A stretch of 64,000 bases of DNA from positions 9,582,465 through 9,646,464 of the forward strand of contig JACSVZ010000004.1 in NCBI GenBank assembly GCA_014706295.1. The letters run 5' to 3'. The stretch's first letter is position 1. Every line of letters starts with the position of its first letter. Below, one piece after another: positions 11,670 through 24,549 of the stretch. The notes under the pieces were generated by a model. The model was not told where the DNA came from and did not search any database. It was given only the letters and a program-made list of their open reading frames with translations. Origin of the DNA: Lycocorax pyrrhopterus obiensis (taxonomy: Eukaryota; Chordata; Aves; Passeriformes; Paradisaeidae). Made by a program: the position numbers and the translations under genes.

Positions 11670-14600
11670 GTCTATGCATGCATGTCAGGATGAGAAAGGG
11701 GGAAGGAAGAAGCAAAGGGTGGAGATGGGCTCTTGTGTTTTGCTTTAAAGTCATGTTGTTAAAAACATAATCCCTTTGCATTCATCTGTAGCAACAGTGT
11801 CAGCATCCACAGGGGGCTGCTGTGTTTGAACAAGACTGCTCAATTTGTTTTTGATTAAGCATAATTATTTATTGCAAGACACGCAAGTAGGGGTAATACC
11901 ATCTGACTCCTGGCAGGGAAGGTGTGTGTTATGATTTGGGTTTGTTGTTTCTCTCTGTCTTGGTTTAAATTTATCTCCGTCACCCAATTTTTTTGACAAA
12001 CAAAAAGGGATGTATTTTTGGGATGCAACTTAAAAAGTATTATTTATCCTGAGAACAGCAAAAAGAGCAACCTTGAAAGATTTCTATAATGGAAATGAAA
12101 CAATCAACACAGAAATATGAGGAAGAAATTACACCCATTAAATACATCTAGACTGATGAATGATATGATGGCTGCCTATTCAAGTTGGAAATTTTACACA
12201 TGATTGAAGCTTTATTTAGTCTAATGAAATGTGCTTCCTGAATGCTGCATCTGAGTGACGGCGTGACCTAGAGCACAAAAGAAAGTATTATGTGATTAGA
12301 CTGAGATCATTCTCATTTAAAGTCATTGTGATATAATTTTACGTTTTTAATTAGCAGCATATACTTTTGTGTCCATTGCCTCTTTTATTGCAAATACCTT
12401 TTCAGGTCTTGTCCTTCCACAGGCTTGTTTGAAGCTCAGCACGGATTAACAGCAAAGGGGTCTGGAGTTCATTGATCCTTTTTTTTTTTTAAATCCCCCC
12501 CAAAGTGCTGAATGGTGGGAGGGGAGGAAGCTGATCTTTCAGAAAAGGCTCATCTTTTGCTGAATTTTTCCTGTGTTCCATAGGACATTCTTTACATTTT
12601 AGCTTGAAGTCCAGCTTAAATACTGTGTTTGGCCCGTGAAAATATTGATAGTCACATCTTTTAAATCAGTTAAATTCGTGTTATTGGTGAAGCAACTGAT
12701 TCTAGAGATATTCCCCTCAACATCTTGGCTCTGGCAGCTGGGATTTGATGAGGGCCATGGCATGAGGCTGCTTTACATCACTGGGAGTTTGGACCTACAT
12801 CCTCTACACCACACATTTCTTACCCCACTTCACCTTTATGAGCTGGGCCTTTACTTTGAAGCTGTTTTTGTGTACCAGGCTGGAAGGCAACTCCTCACAC
12901 AGAAATCCAGTGTTTGGATTAAAAGCTATTAAATCACATTTGACTCGAGCAAAATTTAACGTGGTTCATAATACAATTTTATGAGCTATTGAGATTTCTG
13001 GCACCATAAAATGAGTTTGTTAATGGGTTTCAGCAGTTGTTACTTAAAGTGATGTTAAAAAGTAATGAAGGGGGAAAGTAAAGGCAAGGGGTGAACTTGC
13101 TTCTCAAGTCTGCAGTTCTTTCCTTTCCTGGAGCATTAGCAGGGGCAAGCAAGCATTAAACAGGTTCAGTGTGCTGCCTTTGTGTGACAGAGCTCGCTGC
13201 AGACCCCATATTTTCAGATGAATATGAACTTGCTGACCACAATCCTGACTTTCAGCTTGTTAGCGAGGTTGACTGATGAACACCCAGGACCAGACAGATA
13301 AGCCAGACACTTAATCTATCTACTGTATGTGTTCAGTCAGAGTAAAGCTTTATCAATCATTTCAAACTGCATTTCAAGAGCATACTGTATAGTTTCCCAT
13401 TACCATAAATCACTGCCTTTGGAGCCAGTAGCAATTTAACCATCTCATTCATGAGGCATCTGAAGGTGTCCATGTACCTGTAAGTACCCTACTTTGTGCC
13501 TGTATGGAAGATTCATAATTCCTTAGCACATTTTCTGTTTTTATTGCAGCCTGTAGTTGAAATTTGGGAGGGCAAAAGGAAAAAGTCAGGAACAGCCTTT
13601 CAATAACATTTTTGAAAATATTTCAATTTGAAATGTAGGATAATTTTCTTAGATCACTTTTTACCTCACTGCATAGATATCTTCTTGATCTGGCTTGTAT
13701 CTCCTGCTACAATGAAAAGGCTAAAATTTAAAAAGGGTGTGATAAATGCATGTGCCAATTCCAGAATAAAATCTAAGGCTGAGAAAGACAAAAAAAATTA
13801 TCTTTTCTTAATGGAGACATCCCCATTTTTTGCCCGTCTTACTACTTTTTAAATTCTGTTTTTACACATCTAGTTGTGCAGGCTAATCATATATTTCACA
13901 AAAGAAAGGCAGCATGTTTACAGGTAGGGAGGGCCAATTTGCCTGATCATTTTTGGTGCTATTCACAGAATTTAGGCTTCAAATGTGCTCTGACCTTTTT
14001 TTTTTTTCACTTCAGTTATTGTCTGGCCTAGACTTCAAGACACAAGGTCCAACAGCCATTCCAAAATCTCGCGTTAGCATTCCAAATCTCCTGTTAGCTT
14101 CCTGGATTGTGACAAACCCAGGTACTTCCAAGCAAGAGAGATTTGACTCCTTTTGAAGCCTTGCTAAGATGGTCACACCTACTGGCACAGACAACTGTCC
14201 AGCCTTTGGTTCCCAGGAATAAATTAGATATCATGGCTTAGTTTTTAGAAGCCTCCATATTTATATCATCAGAATTTTGTTTTCATTACTTTTAGCTATT
14301 TTTGTACCTTGTTTTTCCTTGGAGGCCATAGTAAGTGTGACATTGGTGTGCTATGTGAGAAGCTGGTGGAGCCCATTTGAAGTCATGCAATAATTGCATA
14401 AGTTACAGCTTATCAATCCCAAGTTATTCCATTATTTTCCCTTCAAATTATATTTAGTGGTCTATTAAGCATCATTTTCTGATAATTGGTGAAGTCTGAG
14501 TGCAGTCTCTATAGTATATGGCTGGTCTAGATTTGGGCCAGGCTTTGTGCATTATAAACCTGTCAACAAATCCTGTTTTCAGCTGTGGTGTAGCACTGAA

Positions 14601-17600
14601 GGGCAGTTGAGGAGGAGACATGATAAAGTCTATGGGACAAATTACACATCACAAATTAATTGTATGTAATGCTTGGCATCACAGACATGAATTTTGGGTA
14701 TGACCATAATACTTGTTTTTACTGCCAACAATTATCATCTGCTTTAAGTCATGTCTTGGATGAGGAGTGGATCTTGTGATGTTACGGTAAATGCACAGAA
14801 TATGAATAAGCAGACACCTATGTGTTTAAGCTCTGCATGTGGAGATTAAGTACTTGACTGTGGATATACTTCAGGTGCATTCAGAGCAATTTGGTTTCCC
14901 ATGCTAACTGCAGCGAACGAGTGGAATTATTTCCATGGGTTTCCGTGAACTTTTGGATTGAGGCCCAGAGCCTGATCTCATACTTTGCCTAGAGGAGATT
15001 TCTGAGAACATGCAGACTTGGGCATCCAAGAGTGGTTGTAAAGGGCCACAGCCAGGCTCTTTATTTACAACTTAAATGACTTCCCCAACGTGTTCTGCGG
15101 AGCTCTAGGCAGCTCGTGGTTTGTTTCACCTACTTAACATCGCACTGAGGAAGAGTTAGGTCCCCATCCTTTGACAGACAACAGATCAGCTGGTTACAAA
15201 TGTTGATCAGCTGTATAAAAGCAGAGGGTGAGACTACACTAGGATTGAAGTTTTGGGTTTGTGGACTGTGGGAAAACTAGTTGTACAGACTTTTGGGTCT
15301 CCTCTGCTGAAACGCAACTCGTGATCACTGTAATTTTGGATGATGCTTAAATGGTTTCTCGGACTACGCAGACCACAGGCTGACCCAAGCTTTGCCAAAG
15401 AATGAAGAGTGGCTGAGCGGCTGTGCTTCTTCACAGCACGTTTCTGAGATTTGTCAGTTCTGTCACACTCCTCAGACCTGTGGAAATGAAGGGAAAGAGC
15501 TTTCCAGAGATATTCCGCTGATAATTATGAAGAAACTCACAGCCACACCACATAAAAACCTTATAATGGTTCTTGCACTGACACATGAATGGTAGTGAGG
15601 AGGATGTAGTTTAAAAATACAACATAGACTTTTTTTCTTGTAAAACATTTCAGGAAATCCTGCATTTTAGTTGGAATTTTTTGCCTTTGAAGAATACTGC
15701 ATTTGAAGAATTTATAATGCTCTATTATCTCTGGGCCTAATTTGCAATATACTTACGTGAAGTGAAATTCAGTCTGCAGAGATACTTCTTTCTGCGCGTT
15801 CTTGTTGCATAGCTATGTAAATGTTCTTATGCAAGTAGAGACAATAATTATGGCTTAAGGCTATATACATTACAAGCAGGGAATTCCTCATACATTTAAA
15901 TACATATTTTAGAAGCAAATCTGGATCTGGTTTCAAAATCCAGCGTGGATTGACACCAGTTTACATCATCAGTATCTGGCCTTTCGAAATCCAGAGAACC
16001 CATTAAAAATAAAGCTTGTGGCGGGGGGAGACTGGAGTTATATCATATAGCAAGTGAGCACGGGAATGGCTGGCAGGAGAATGGTATGCTGCAGATGAGC
16101 TGGATGGGGGACAGATTTGCACTGTTGTAAAACACATGGGAAAAGTCCCTTCTGTTTATTTCTTTTCTTCACCCCCTTATTAATTTACCGCAACCACAAG
16201 CCATGTGTTCCAGTTCCTGTCTGGGAACAGAGGCTGGGTAGGCCGTGTTGTGACTTAGCTGAACCAGTGATCTGAAAGCAGCCGGAAAACCCCAAGAAAT
16301 TCTGACTTGCTCGTAAAAGAGCCGAGGAGCCTTGTTTGTAAACCACTCAGCATTGGGGACAAGGCCGCTCTGGTCATATTGTGCTCCCTGTTAGGTGCTG
16401 ACAGCTGTAATGGAGGACATCAGCTGAAGATCAAGTGCACAAAATATTTTCGATGAAAGCTTATGCCTTAAAATTATTGGATTCATAGTGCACCCGAAAG
16501 TTTACGTTCAGTGTCCGCAGAGCAGCGACTTGCAGGAAACATCCCAGCATCTATGTACTTTGGAAAGAGTTGTTGTGCTTCATGTAGATAGTACTGAAAA
16601 CAGGAGAGCTCCTGCTTAAAAACCTCCTTTCCCTTCTTCCTCTCAAGGTGAGAGAAGCATTTTGCTGTTCCTTATGCAACACAGATAATTTCCTCTGATA
16701 CAGAAAGGATCTGTGACAGGCTTGAATCTCCCTCTGGTTCTTTCTCTTTACAGCCACTCCTGTAAGATCAAGCCTCTCACCTGCCCTCAAATAAGACCTT
16801 GCAGTATCCTAGATAGGAATAGAGATATGTTTATTGTCTGGATTATAAAGTAAAATTTATAAACTATTGGTTTAGAAGACCTAAAATCCAATCCATTGGT
16901 TTTTATGTGGCTCACCTGTGATAAAGATGTGATGAATAAAGTTAACCTCTCATCTGAGCACTCTCCCTGTGGCTTTAGAAGGCTGAACATAGTAAGTGCA
17001 AGAACACAGACAGGTAAATGGAAATACATCTGGGAATTAGTATAATCTTACCTACTGCTGCTGGTGAGACAGCAATGAAATTACCTCTCACTGATAAGAT
17101 TGATAAGGGTTGTTGCTGCATGGTTTTAAACTTCTGTTGTAGCTTTAAATATCTACTTTTTATCCAATGTTTATGTTAAACTTCAGCATTTTTTTCTTTT
17201 TTTTTTTAATTAACACTAGCCTTTTTTGTCCTTTTTTTTTCTGAGTGTCTATTTATATTTTGCTACCAGTTGTGAATTTAAAAGAAATGTTTGCATTTTG
17301 GATTTCTCTATCCCAAGCTTAATCCTTCCCAGAGACTCAAATGAGATCAAGGTCAGGTTTTGTCATTAAAGATGGAGAGGGCACATTTCTTTCCTAGTGT
17401 GCCTCAGCCACAGACATCTTATGTGGTTTGGTGAGTGTGAAAGGCTGGAGGGATTTAGTAACGCTGGTGTAAAGGAGGAACTCTTATTTCATAATTTATC
17501 CCTTAAATTTGAAATAGCTAAAACATTTAGAATATAGGGTAATTAATGTGTGTTGCGAAGACAGACCATTCAACAAAGAGTCTGAATATTTGCCAAAGAA

Positions 17601-20600
17601 AATCCTAAATCCCTGCTGAAATATATTTAAATTTGAATTGTATATAAAGTATATAATTACATCCATAATGACTATATCACTTATGCGTGCACATATATTT
17701 TGTAGTGTTATTTTTGCTCATATCTGGAGCTGAGACTAAAAACACTTTCAAATTCAGTGACTTTGATAACACGAGAGAATTTTTACTTGTTAACACCAAT
17801 ATGGGATTTCATTAAGTCATTTCCTTGAGGGGAAAATTCTGATTGTGGAGAGGGTTGTTGTACTGTGCACAGTTCTCCCGGTTTAGGTGACTGATGAGGC
17901 TGGTCTGGATATATTTTACGGGGATCTGGACATTTATATATTCTACCTCTTTCTTTTTTTGTGAAGAAATTAATTTTCAGGGGTGTTATTGCTCCTCTTT
18001 CTCACACAGACTCAAATCTGTACAGTCCATGTGCTGCCGAGTCAGAAAATGTGTTTGGATGCCGTTTTTTAGGCAAGTTTTGCCCATATTTGCTTGTGGC
18101 TGTGCGCCTGAGAAATAAAATGTTCCCAAGCATGAGAAATTGCCTTGATTTGAACGCTCTGTACGTGGAGATGCTGCAGTTCAGCCACCCCCAGGTGTGT
18201 CAGTCTGTGTTTGAGCCCGTGTGGGTGACACAGCTGATCACCAGGCGTGCCAGAGCTGGGGACCGCATGCTCCGTGTGTCGTTCAGCCCACAATTAACAG
18301 CCCGTGGCTCGTGGGGCTCATGGGAAAGGCTCCTCTGGTGCAAAAATAGGAGGAACAGCCTTCTGACAAGAGCTGGCACCTTCATGACAGCCATATCCTT
18401 TCACACTGTGGTATAATGCAGTTCAGCCTGCTTTGAAGGCCCGGTTTGGTGGTGGTCCTGCCTTATCTCTCAGTAGATACTGATCCTTATCACAGAGTCA
18501 TAACAAACTGTTTGGTGGAGTTGGAGGGGGTGAGAGAAGCCTTTGGCTTCGTTTAGAACAAGTCGGACGTGAGCATTGAGATATTCTGTACTTTGGGTGG
18601 CTGGCTTTTTTTGTGTCAAATTTTAAGAAGTTTGTAAAATTCGATGTTCGACCTGCTCCATTTATCCTACTGGAAAAGGAAAGGGCTCGTTTCAATGAGA
18701 TGTTCAAAATGTCAGGCTTAAAATTCTTGTACTCGAGGACATTCTGTTTAATTCTTTTGTGACTGCAGCTGAAGGATAGGAAATGGTGTTCTAGTGTAAT
18801 TTCTCAGGCAAATGCAAGGTTGTCTTAGTAACTTGTGACCCCCTTGACTCAGTCTGAGGAGAGAAAAGGCAAAGTTACTCAGCGATTGGAGGAAAGTGGG
18901 GCAAAGTGTTATCTCAGAGCTGTGATATTTGGCTTCCAGTGGCCACAGAAACTTGACACACATCAAACGTCAAACTAGCTGATAGCAGACAGGAAGGATT
19001 AGTGTTGACACAGCAGAGCTGACCCCTGCCAGCAGCGAGGCTGTGTTTAAATACAGCCACGTCGCTCTAAAATCACCCCGGGCGTGCGAGCGGTACAAAC
19101 TGGAGGTGAAGGTATAGGAAACATGGGGCGTTGGGACATTCTCCTGCCTAATTGGGCTGACAGCTCAGTCTGGATGGAGGACAGTGTTTATTTACTCATT
19201 GTTGTGTGATGAGCAAATAGAAAGATATGCCTGCTTTAGCCCATGCTGATATTGGTCCTAACACTGTCTGGCTCCAGCTGCCATAAGCCAGGACAATACA
19301 ACACAAAAACTTCCTATTCACCGTCACTTCTAAGTCTGTCCTGGCACAGATATGCAATGACCTCAGACCACAGTTGGGTCTAATAAGGAATTTATCTTCA
19401 TGGAAATGTGACCTCTTGCTACCAGAAGGCTACAAAAATACGAGTAACAATGGGTAAATGAAGATAAGGTTTATCCTGGCCAACTGTTGCATTTTCAAAA
19501 CAGTTCAACCCTGCCATGCAAAAACTGCTGTTTGACATAGGACGCTGTCTGAAGCTCTTTAAAAAGTTATCCAGGTCACTGTGGAAAGAACATGCTCTTA
19601 TTGTTGTTTTTATAAGTGAAAATTTCTGGATTGATGCTTTTTTCTTTCGAATGATGCAGACATTCAATATCAGTTTTCAATTCCCAGAATCCACTTTGGA
19701 TACAGGAAAAGAGATTTCAGGAAATTCAGTTTTTCACCAAGGAATTAGGCTTTTTCCTCTCTTAACCTCCACCCTCCACACTAGGAGTTCATACTCTGTA
19801 TGTGCTTTTAATCTTGACTTCAATATATTTTACTGTGGCCAGCTTTTAGTTACAGTTTAATAACTTCAGTTTTATTTTGCCCCAGGCCATATTATAATGA
19901 ATAAAAAGCTTTTTCTATGATTTAGCTGAATTTATGCAGCTGCCCTTAAAACAGCTGCATAATTTTTCCTACTGACTAGGAAGGGTAGCAGTTTAGTCAG
20001 CACAGACTGATCAGCTGAATGCTGCTTCCAAACTCAGTTTTGCCAAAAAATCACGTGGAAACGAGTGCAGATCCATGACCATGCTTCTAGGTACCTTGTG
20101 CAATGTTGTTCTTTCTTAAATTAAAGTTACCCTAACCCGCAAAATTAATTTAGACTGAATAATTACCATATTTTTATGTGGTTCCGTATGGTACCTTGTG
20201 CAATGACATCTTTAATCTGGTGAGGGCCTCTGAAAAACCCAAAATAGCTGCTTCCCAGTTTCCAGTCTTATGAAGGAAACGGTGAGTAGATATGGGAAGA
20301 AGCTTGCATCAGCCATTGGTTATCTTACATTTGACCACTTCTAGGTTGGTTCTTCCTGTGAGTGCAGCTTACAAGTAGGCCAGGTGCATCAGTGGCTCCA
20401 TCGAAATCCACAGAGAGATGTGTCAAAAGTACATTTGCAGAGCCTGTGCAGTGGTTCTGACAGGAATGGTGCGGCCGGCTCAGAAGAGGCATCGAGCCTT
20501 TCACCTCATTCATTTCATGTCTTAGAACCTGGCATCTGGAAAGGAATCCCAGCCTGGAGCCTGTGTGGATTCCAGCCCAGCAGGCAGCGAGGATACTGGA

Positions 20601-23520
20601 TAGTACACACTGTGTGGGAACCTGCCTACAAATTGAAGGATGGCAGATAGGATGGAAGAGGCAAGAGGTCAGTAGTATGCAGCTTAGGGAGCACGTGGTT
20701 TGAATGCGACTGTGAAACCTAAGACACCTCATCAATTTGTGAGACTTCTTTAATAAGGGCCCAGCTTCGTCTTAACGCAGGGAATCCTCTCCAGAATTCC
20801 AGACACATGAAAGACATTAACTCATAATTCCTAGTAGTCTCCTGAGTACATGCTAATAATTATGGCTGGCCTTTTTGGCCTTAGAAGCTTTCAATTACCT
20901 GGTGTTAAACCTTTTAGAGTAAACTGGAAACCAGTATAGGATGCCGAATGTGAAAAGGTGTATTTGTTAAATACTTCTGTGCACTGACAAATCTGAACTA
21001 AGTGTATGGTTCTTACTCGCTCAGGATTAGCAAATATCAAACTGAATTGAAGAACAACTATTTACATGCACTTAAAATGGCAGGTTTAAAAGAAATCTTG
21101 TAAAGGAAAGAAAAAAAAAAGCAGCAATAAACTCTAGTCTGAGATCATACTATTAAACAGAAATATTATTAAAAGAACCGTTTTTAGAAGAATGAGAATG
21201 ATCAGTTTGCCCAGCTGTTCTAGTAGCAAGGAAAATGTTAATTAAAAAATAAATAGAATTATGCACACATACTGTTCATCTCAGTATGAAAAAGTTAAGC
21301 AAAGGAAGCAAGGCAGATTAGATCCTAGTGTGGCATGTATGCTCTAAACTTAAAAAGATTATAAGATGTGTAATAAAGATAAAGCACCCCCCCAAACAGC
21401 GAGAGCACATTGAGTCATGCAACGAACCTTTTATTCATTACAGCTCTGAAAAATTCGGGGTCAGTTCTCCATTCCATTATAAAGGAGACTTAAATGTAGT
21501 GTTTCTGTAATATATGTTCAGTTAAAAGCCCTCCTCCCAGCTTTTCACTGCCAGAATGAGGTAAAGAATCTGGAGATTTTAGAACTAATAAGCCAAGCAG
21601 TAAAATGGTGCACATTTGTGCGGAGCCTGATGAGGGATGGGAATGCACCCAGGGAAGGCTTGGCTGCTTCGGCACAGACGCTGACGAGTGGACACACCAG
21701 GACTTCGTTCTATGAATCAACCTTGGCAAATACCATCCATGAAAATTCAAAGAGGGGAAAAAAGGCGAGAAAAACCTGACTCTGGTTGTTACACGCAGTA
21801 CAGGATGAAAGCTGGACAAGCCATCCACCTGCAAACCAACTGCTGAACCTTAGGAAATTGGGAAAGAAGAAATGAAGAAATCTTAGAGAGCAATGTTGGA
21901 GTGTGTGGACATGCTTGACTTCCATTGATGTGGGGAAAAAAAAAATTGAAACATCCACTTTCTCTGGGCAGGAAAAACCATACAATTACAGAATAATGTC
22001 ATACTCCAGCTCTTACTTGTCTGGGAGCCTCTGCAGGTCAGAAAGGTGAGACAGATGTTCCACACCCCATCCTGTACTGCAGTTCAGGCCTTTCCACAGC
22101 ACCGGGATGTGCTGTGAGATCAGCTGGATCAGAAAGTTATTCTTTCAGTTGCAAAGATCTCAGCCTCTTCAGAACTCCCATATGCTTCATTAGTGAAAAA
22201 ACTTTGATAATAATGAACCTCATTTTGAATGCAGTCTTTAAACATACTGGCTTAGAAAAATTTAAAGTAATAAGGTAGGGAATAAAAGGAAATTCTTGCA
22301 TTCTTAATGTGATTGAAAGTATAGTCTTTCCTTACAGATTTAATTCTTCCTATGAATGTCCACACTGTGTTTGCAATATTTTAAAAAAACCTGGATAGAA
22401 TCAGGCTGGAGTGAGTGTTCGTGAAGTTAATAGAAAATTCTGGGCCTTCAACTCTGATAAATGTAACTCTAGAGTCCTATGAAAAATTTCATTTTCAAGG
22501 AAGCCTTGCCTTTTTATGGGAAATTTGTCCAGCTGAAACATTTTACTGGCTCTACTCCTCATTCCCAGTTATGGACCAGATTTGGAAATACCTGTGAAAA
22601 ACAATGTGTTGGTTTCAAGGAAATGCATGGATGAAAGCATTGCAATTGAGGACATCCAGATCTGTTCTTACAGAAATGCTTTGTATTTACACGGTCCATT
22701 ACTTACACATCCTGAAGAGCATTGCAAGCATAGAAAACTCCAAAAGGGTGAAAGTTAGCCAAGAAAACCAGCTGTGCATGACTTTGAGTCCTACCCCAAA
22801 CGCTTGGAATGCATCTGCATGGCTCGTCAATACATCTGGATTGCTCTGCGTGCAATGTGACTGGTTTGGTCCTAGAACTACTGAGACAGAGCAGTGGAGG
22901 TGTATAAAACCAGGGCAGTCAGGGAAAACGGAAATTTCAGTGTCTTTGTGCACAAAATTGTTTGTGTTCAGAATCAGCAAGATGGGTTACAGATGTATGT
23001 CGGAGAAACAAGGCAATTCACTTGGACTTTTGCAGAGCATTCTCTTAAAAATTCTTTGCAAGGCTTTAAAAAGATGGGGAGGGGGCGAGAAGGAAATATA
23101 TATTATATGTGTGTGTGTGCATGTATATATTCCTGAGAGTGACTGCAATCCTCAAGGCCATGCAAATAGTTTGTTTAACCATTAAGGTATCCTAGGGCTG
23201 ATGAGAAGTTAGGCTGGGTAGGGAAAATTCAGGGCAGGAAGTTGAGAGATTTGAGTTCAATTCCAGCTTCAGGACAGAATTCTGACATGACCATGGGCCT
23301 CTCCTTTGGACCCGTGTTTACCTACACAATGGAAGACAGGGAGAGTTTCACCCACATTCTTGCTGAAACGTTGTGAAGTAAAAATGGTGCTGAGCCACTC
23401 TGGAGTGCAGACCTACCTCTTCTGGCTGGAAAAGCTACGGGCATTTTGGTTTTTCCTACAGAAGGAGTGACACAGAACTTGTTCTAAATGAGAAATAACA
23501 CCTCCTCCCTGTTCCTGCAG
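11670..23520. other. Long non-coding stretch, intron-like or intergenic
   Basis: AT-rich and CpG-poor. Two very short segments have strong splice signals on both sides: 14296-14330 (acceptor cattacttttag, donor gtaagt, 35 bases) and 17398-17430 (acceptor atttctttcctag, donor gtgagt, 33 bases). Neither can be linked to a neighbour in phase. The 16-base string ggtaccttgtgcaatg occurs at 20090-20105 and again exactly 100 bases later. A TATAAAA motif at 15214 lacks other promoter signs. The 193-codon frame at 22604-23185 and the 151-codon frame at 17961-18416 show no domain and appear accidental. Confidence 0.5.
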
Positions 23521-23568
23521 TTTTGCTAGGTGGATCACAATCCCAGTTTCTGAGTCTGGCTTAGTGTA
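23521..23568 (+). CDS. Candidate internal coding exon, unidentified
   Basis: A 48-base segment follows a strong acceptor (pyrimidine-rich cctcctccctgttcctgcag) and precedes a good donor (gta|gtgagt). One of the three frames is open throughout: after one leading base it encodes FARWITIPVSESGLV and leaves TA to be completed by the next exon. The other two frames contain stops. The product is not recognised. If real it would be a plus-strand exon upstream of the pair at 26465-26871, but the phases require at least one more exon between them, and none was found. Against it: segments of this size with good splice motifs arise by chance in a window this long. Treat it as a hint only. Confidence 0.15.
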
Positions 23569-24238
23569 GTGAGTATTTGCCTCACGCAGCTCTCATCACT
23601 TGCTGTATTAGGACATGACTTAGGTGACTAAAGAAAGGCCTCACCGAGGGCATGGCCACATCCTCTGCTGTCCGAGCAGGAAGCTCCCAGTGAGATGGTG
23701 TCACCTTCACAGTTCAGTGCAAAACTCTGCATACGGCTTTCAGAAGAAGAAAATTCACGTTACCATTGGATCTGTGTCTTATCACGGCTATCTAGTGTGA
23801 TATTTCTAGCACAGTGATATGAAGTTATACCACTTCTGGCTCTGGAGACATTATTTTAAGCTAGCTGCAGCATTTCCATGGGATGTGGAGTTACACAGTG
23901 CAGTTTTAGATACTTCATCTTTTGCATGGACCTGAAATAAATTAGATTTTAACTTTACATGAAGTCCTTGTGAGTATTGTGTAAAGGGACTGTAGGTTCT
24001 ACATCATTATAGTGCCTTTTCTGGGTATTCTAGGTCTGTGTCCATCCCATCCACCTTCAGGCACCTCGCTCTTGTGCCAAATTTAGGAACCTCACTACAC
24101 GGCTAGGCTGGTGAAGTGGTCTGTTGTGAGTACATGTATCCTGTGTTCTCTTGACCATGGACACGACCACCCTTCTAACTGAAAGGCATTAGTTGGTAAT
24201 TGATCCAGCAGTACTCTTCCAGAATATCATTGGCTTAG

Positions 24239-24549
24239 TTTATTTCCCCAATGACAACAATAATCTGAAAAGGAGAGGTACAATAAATGTTTACATGTGT
24301 GCAGCTATAGAAGGGAATCTGCAGAGTAACTAATTTCACATCCTGCCTTTATGTAAATTTGTTTGTACACGAATCCATAGTAATTGATTCAGTCTTTAAC
24401 AGAGATTGTTGGATTAAATGTGGCACAAAAGTTGCCAGTTCTGAGTTTGCTAGATCTTGAAATATGGATCCATTTGGGGCCTCTTCTTCAAACAGCAGTT
24501 GTTCAGCTTTACTGGAGTTGCTAGTTGAAGTCACCATCAGATTTCCGTT
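24239..24549 (-). CDS. Candidate last exon with stop and poly(A) signal, unidentified
   Basis: Read on the minus strand, an acceptor (gtgctttttccacag) is followed at 24549 by an open frame of 66 codons ending in TAA at 24349-24351. A minus-strand AATAAA lies at 24239-24244, about 105 bases past the stop, so the segment is laid out like a short terminal exon of a vertebrate gene. The frame starts in phase 0. The predicted peptide is of mixed composition, begins NGNLMVTSTSNSSKAEQLL and continues with an acidic, Leu- and Phe-containing part. I do not recognise it. No upstream exon in matching phase was confirmed. A second acceptor-like site (cctctccttttcag) lies inside the predicted 3' UTR at about 24264. 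It could equally be chance, since AATAAA is common in AT-rich DNA. Confidence 0.2.

Noticed and set aside
13953..14156. Plus-strand exon after a long T tract near 14015
   Set aside because: The acceptor is strong but the donor (cag|gtactt) is weak, and no neighbour in phase was found; a minus-strand frame overlaps it.
15214..15220. TATAAAA as a core promoter
   Set aside because: An isolated motif without CpG enrichment, initiator context or a following exon; such motifs are common in AT-rich DNA.
22604..23185. 193-codon plus-strand frame
   Set aside because: No protein resemblance, ends in low-complexity TG/TA-rich sequence, and overlapping frames exist on both strands.
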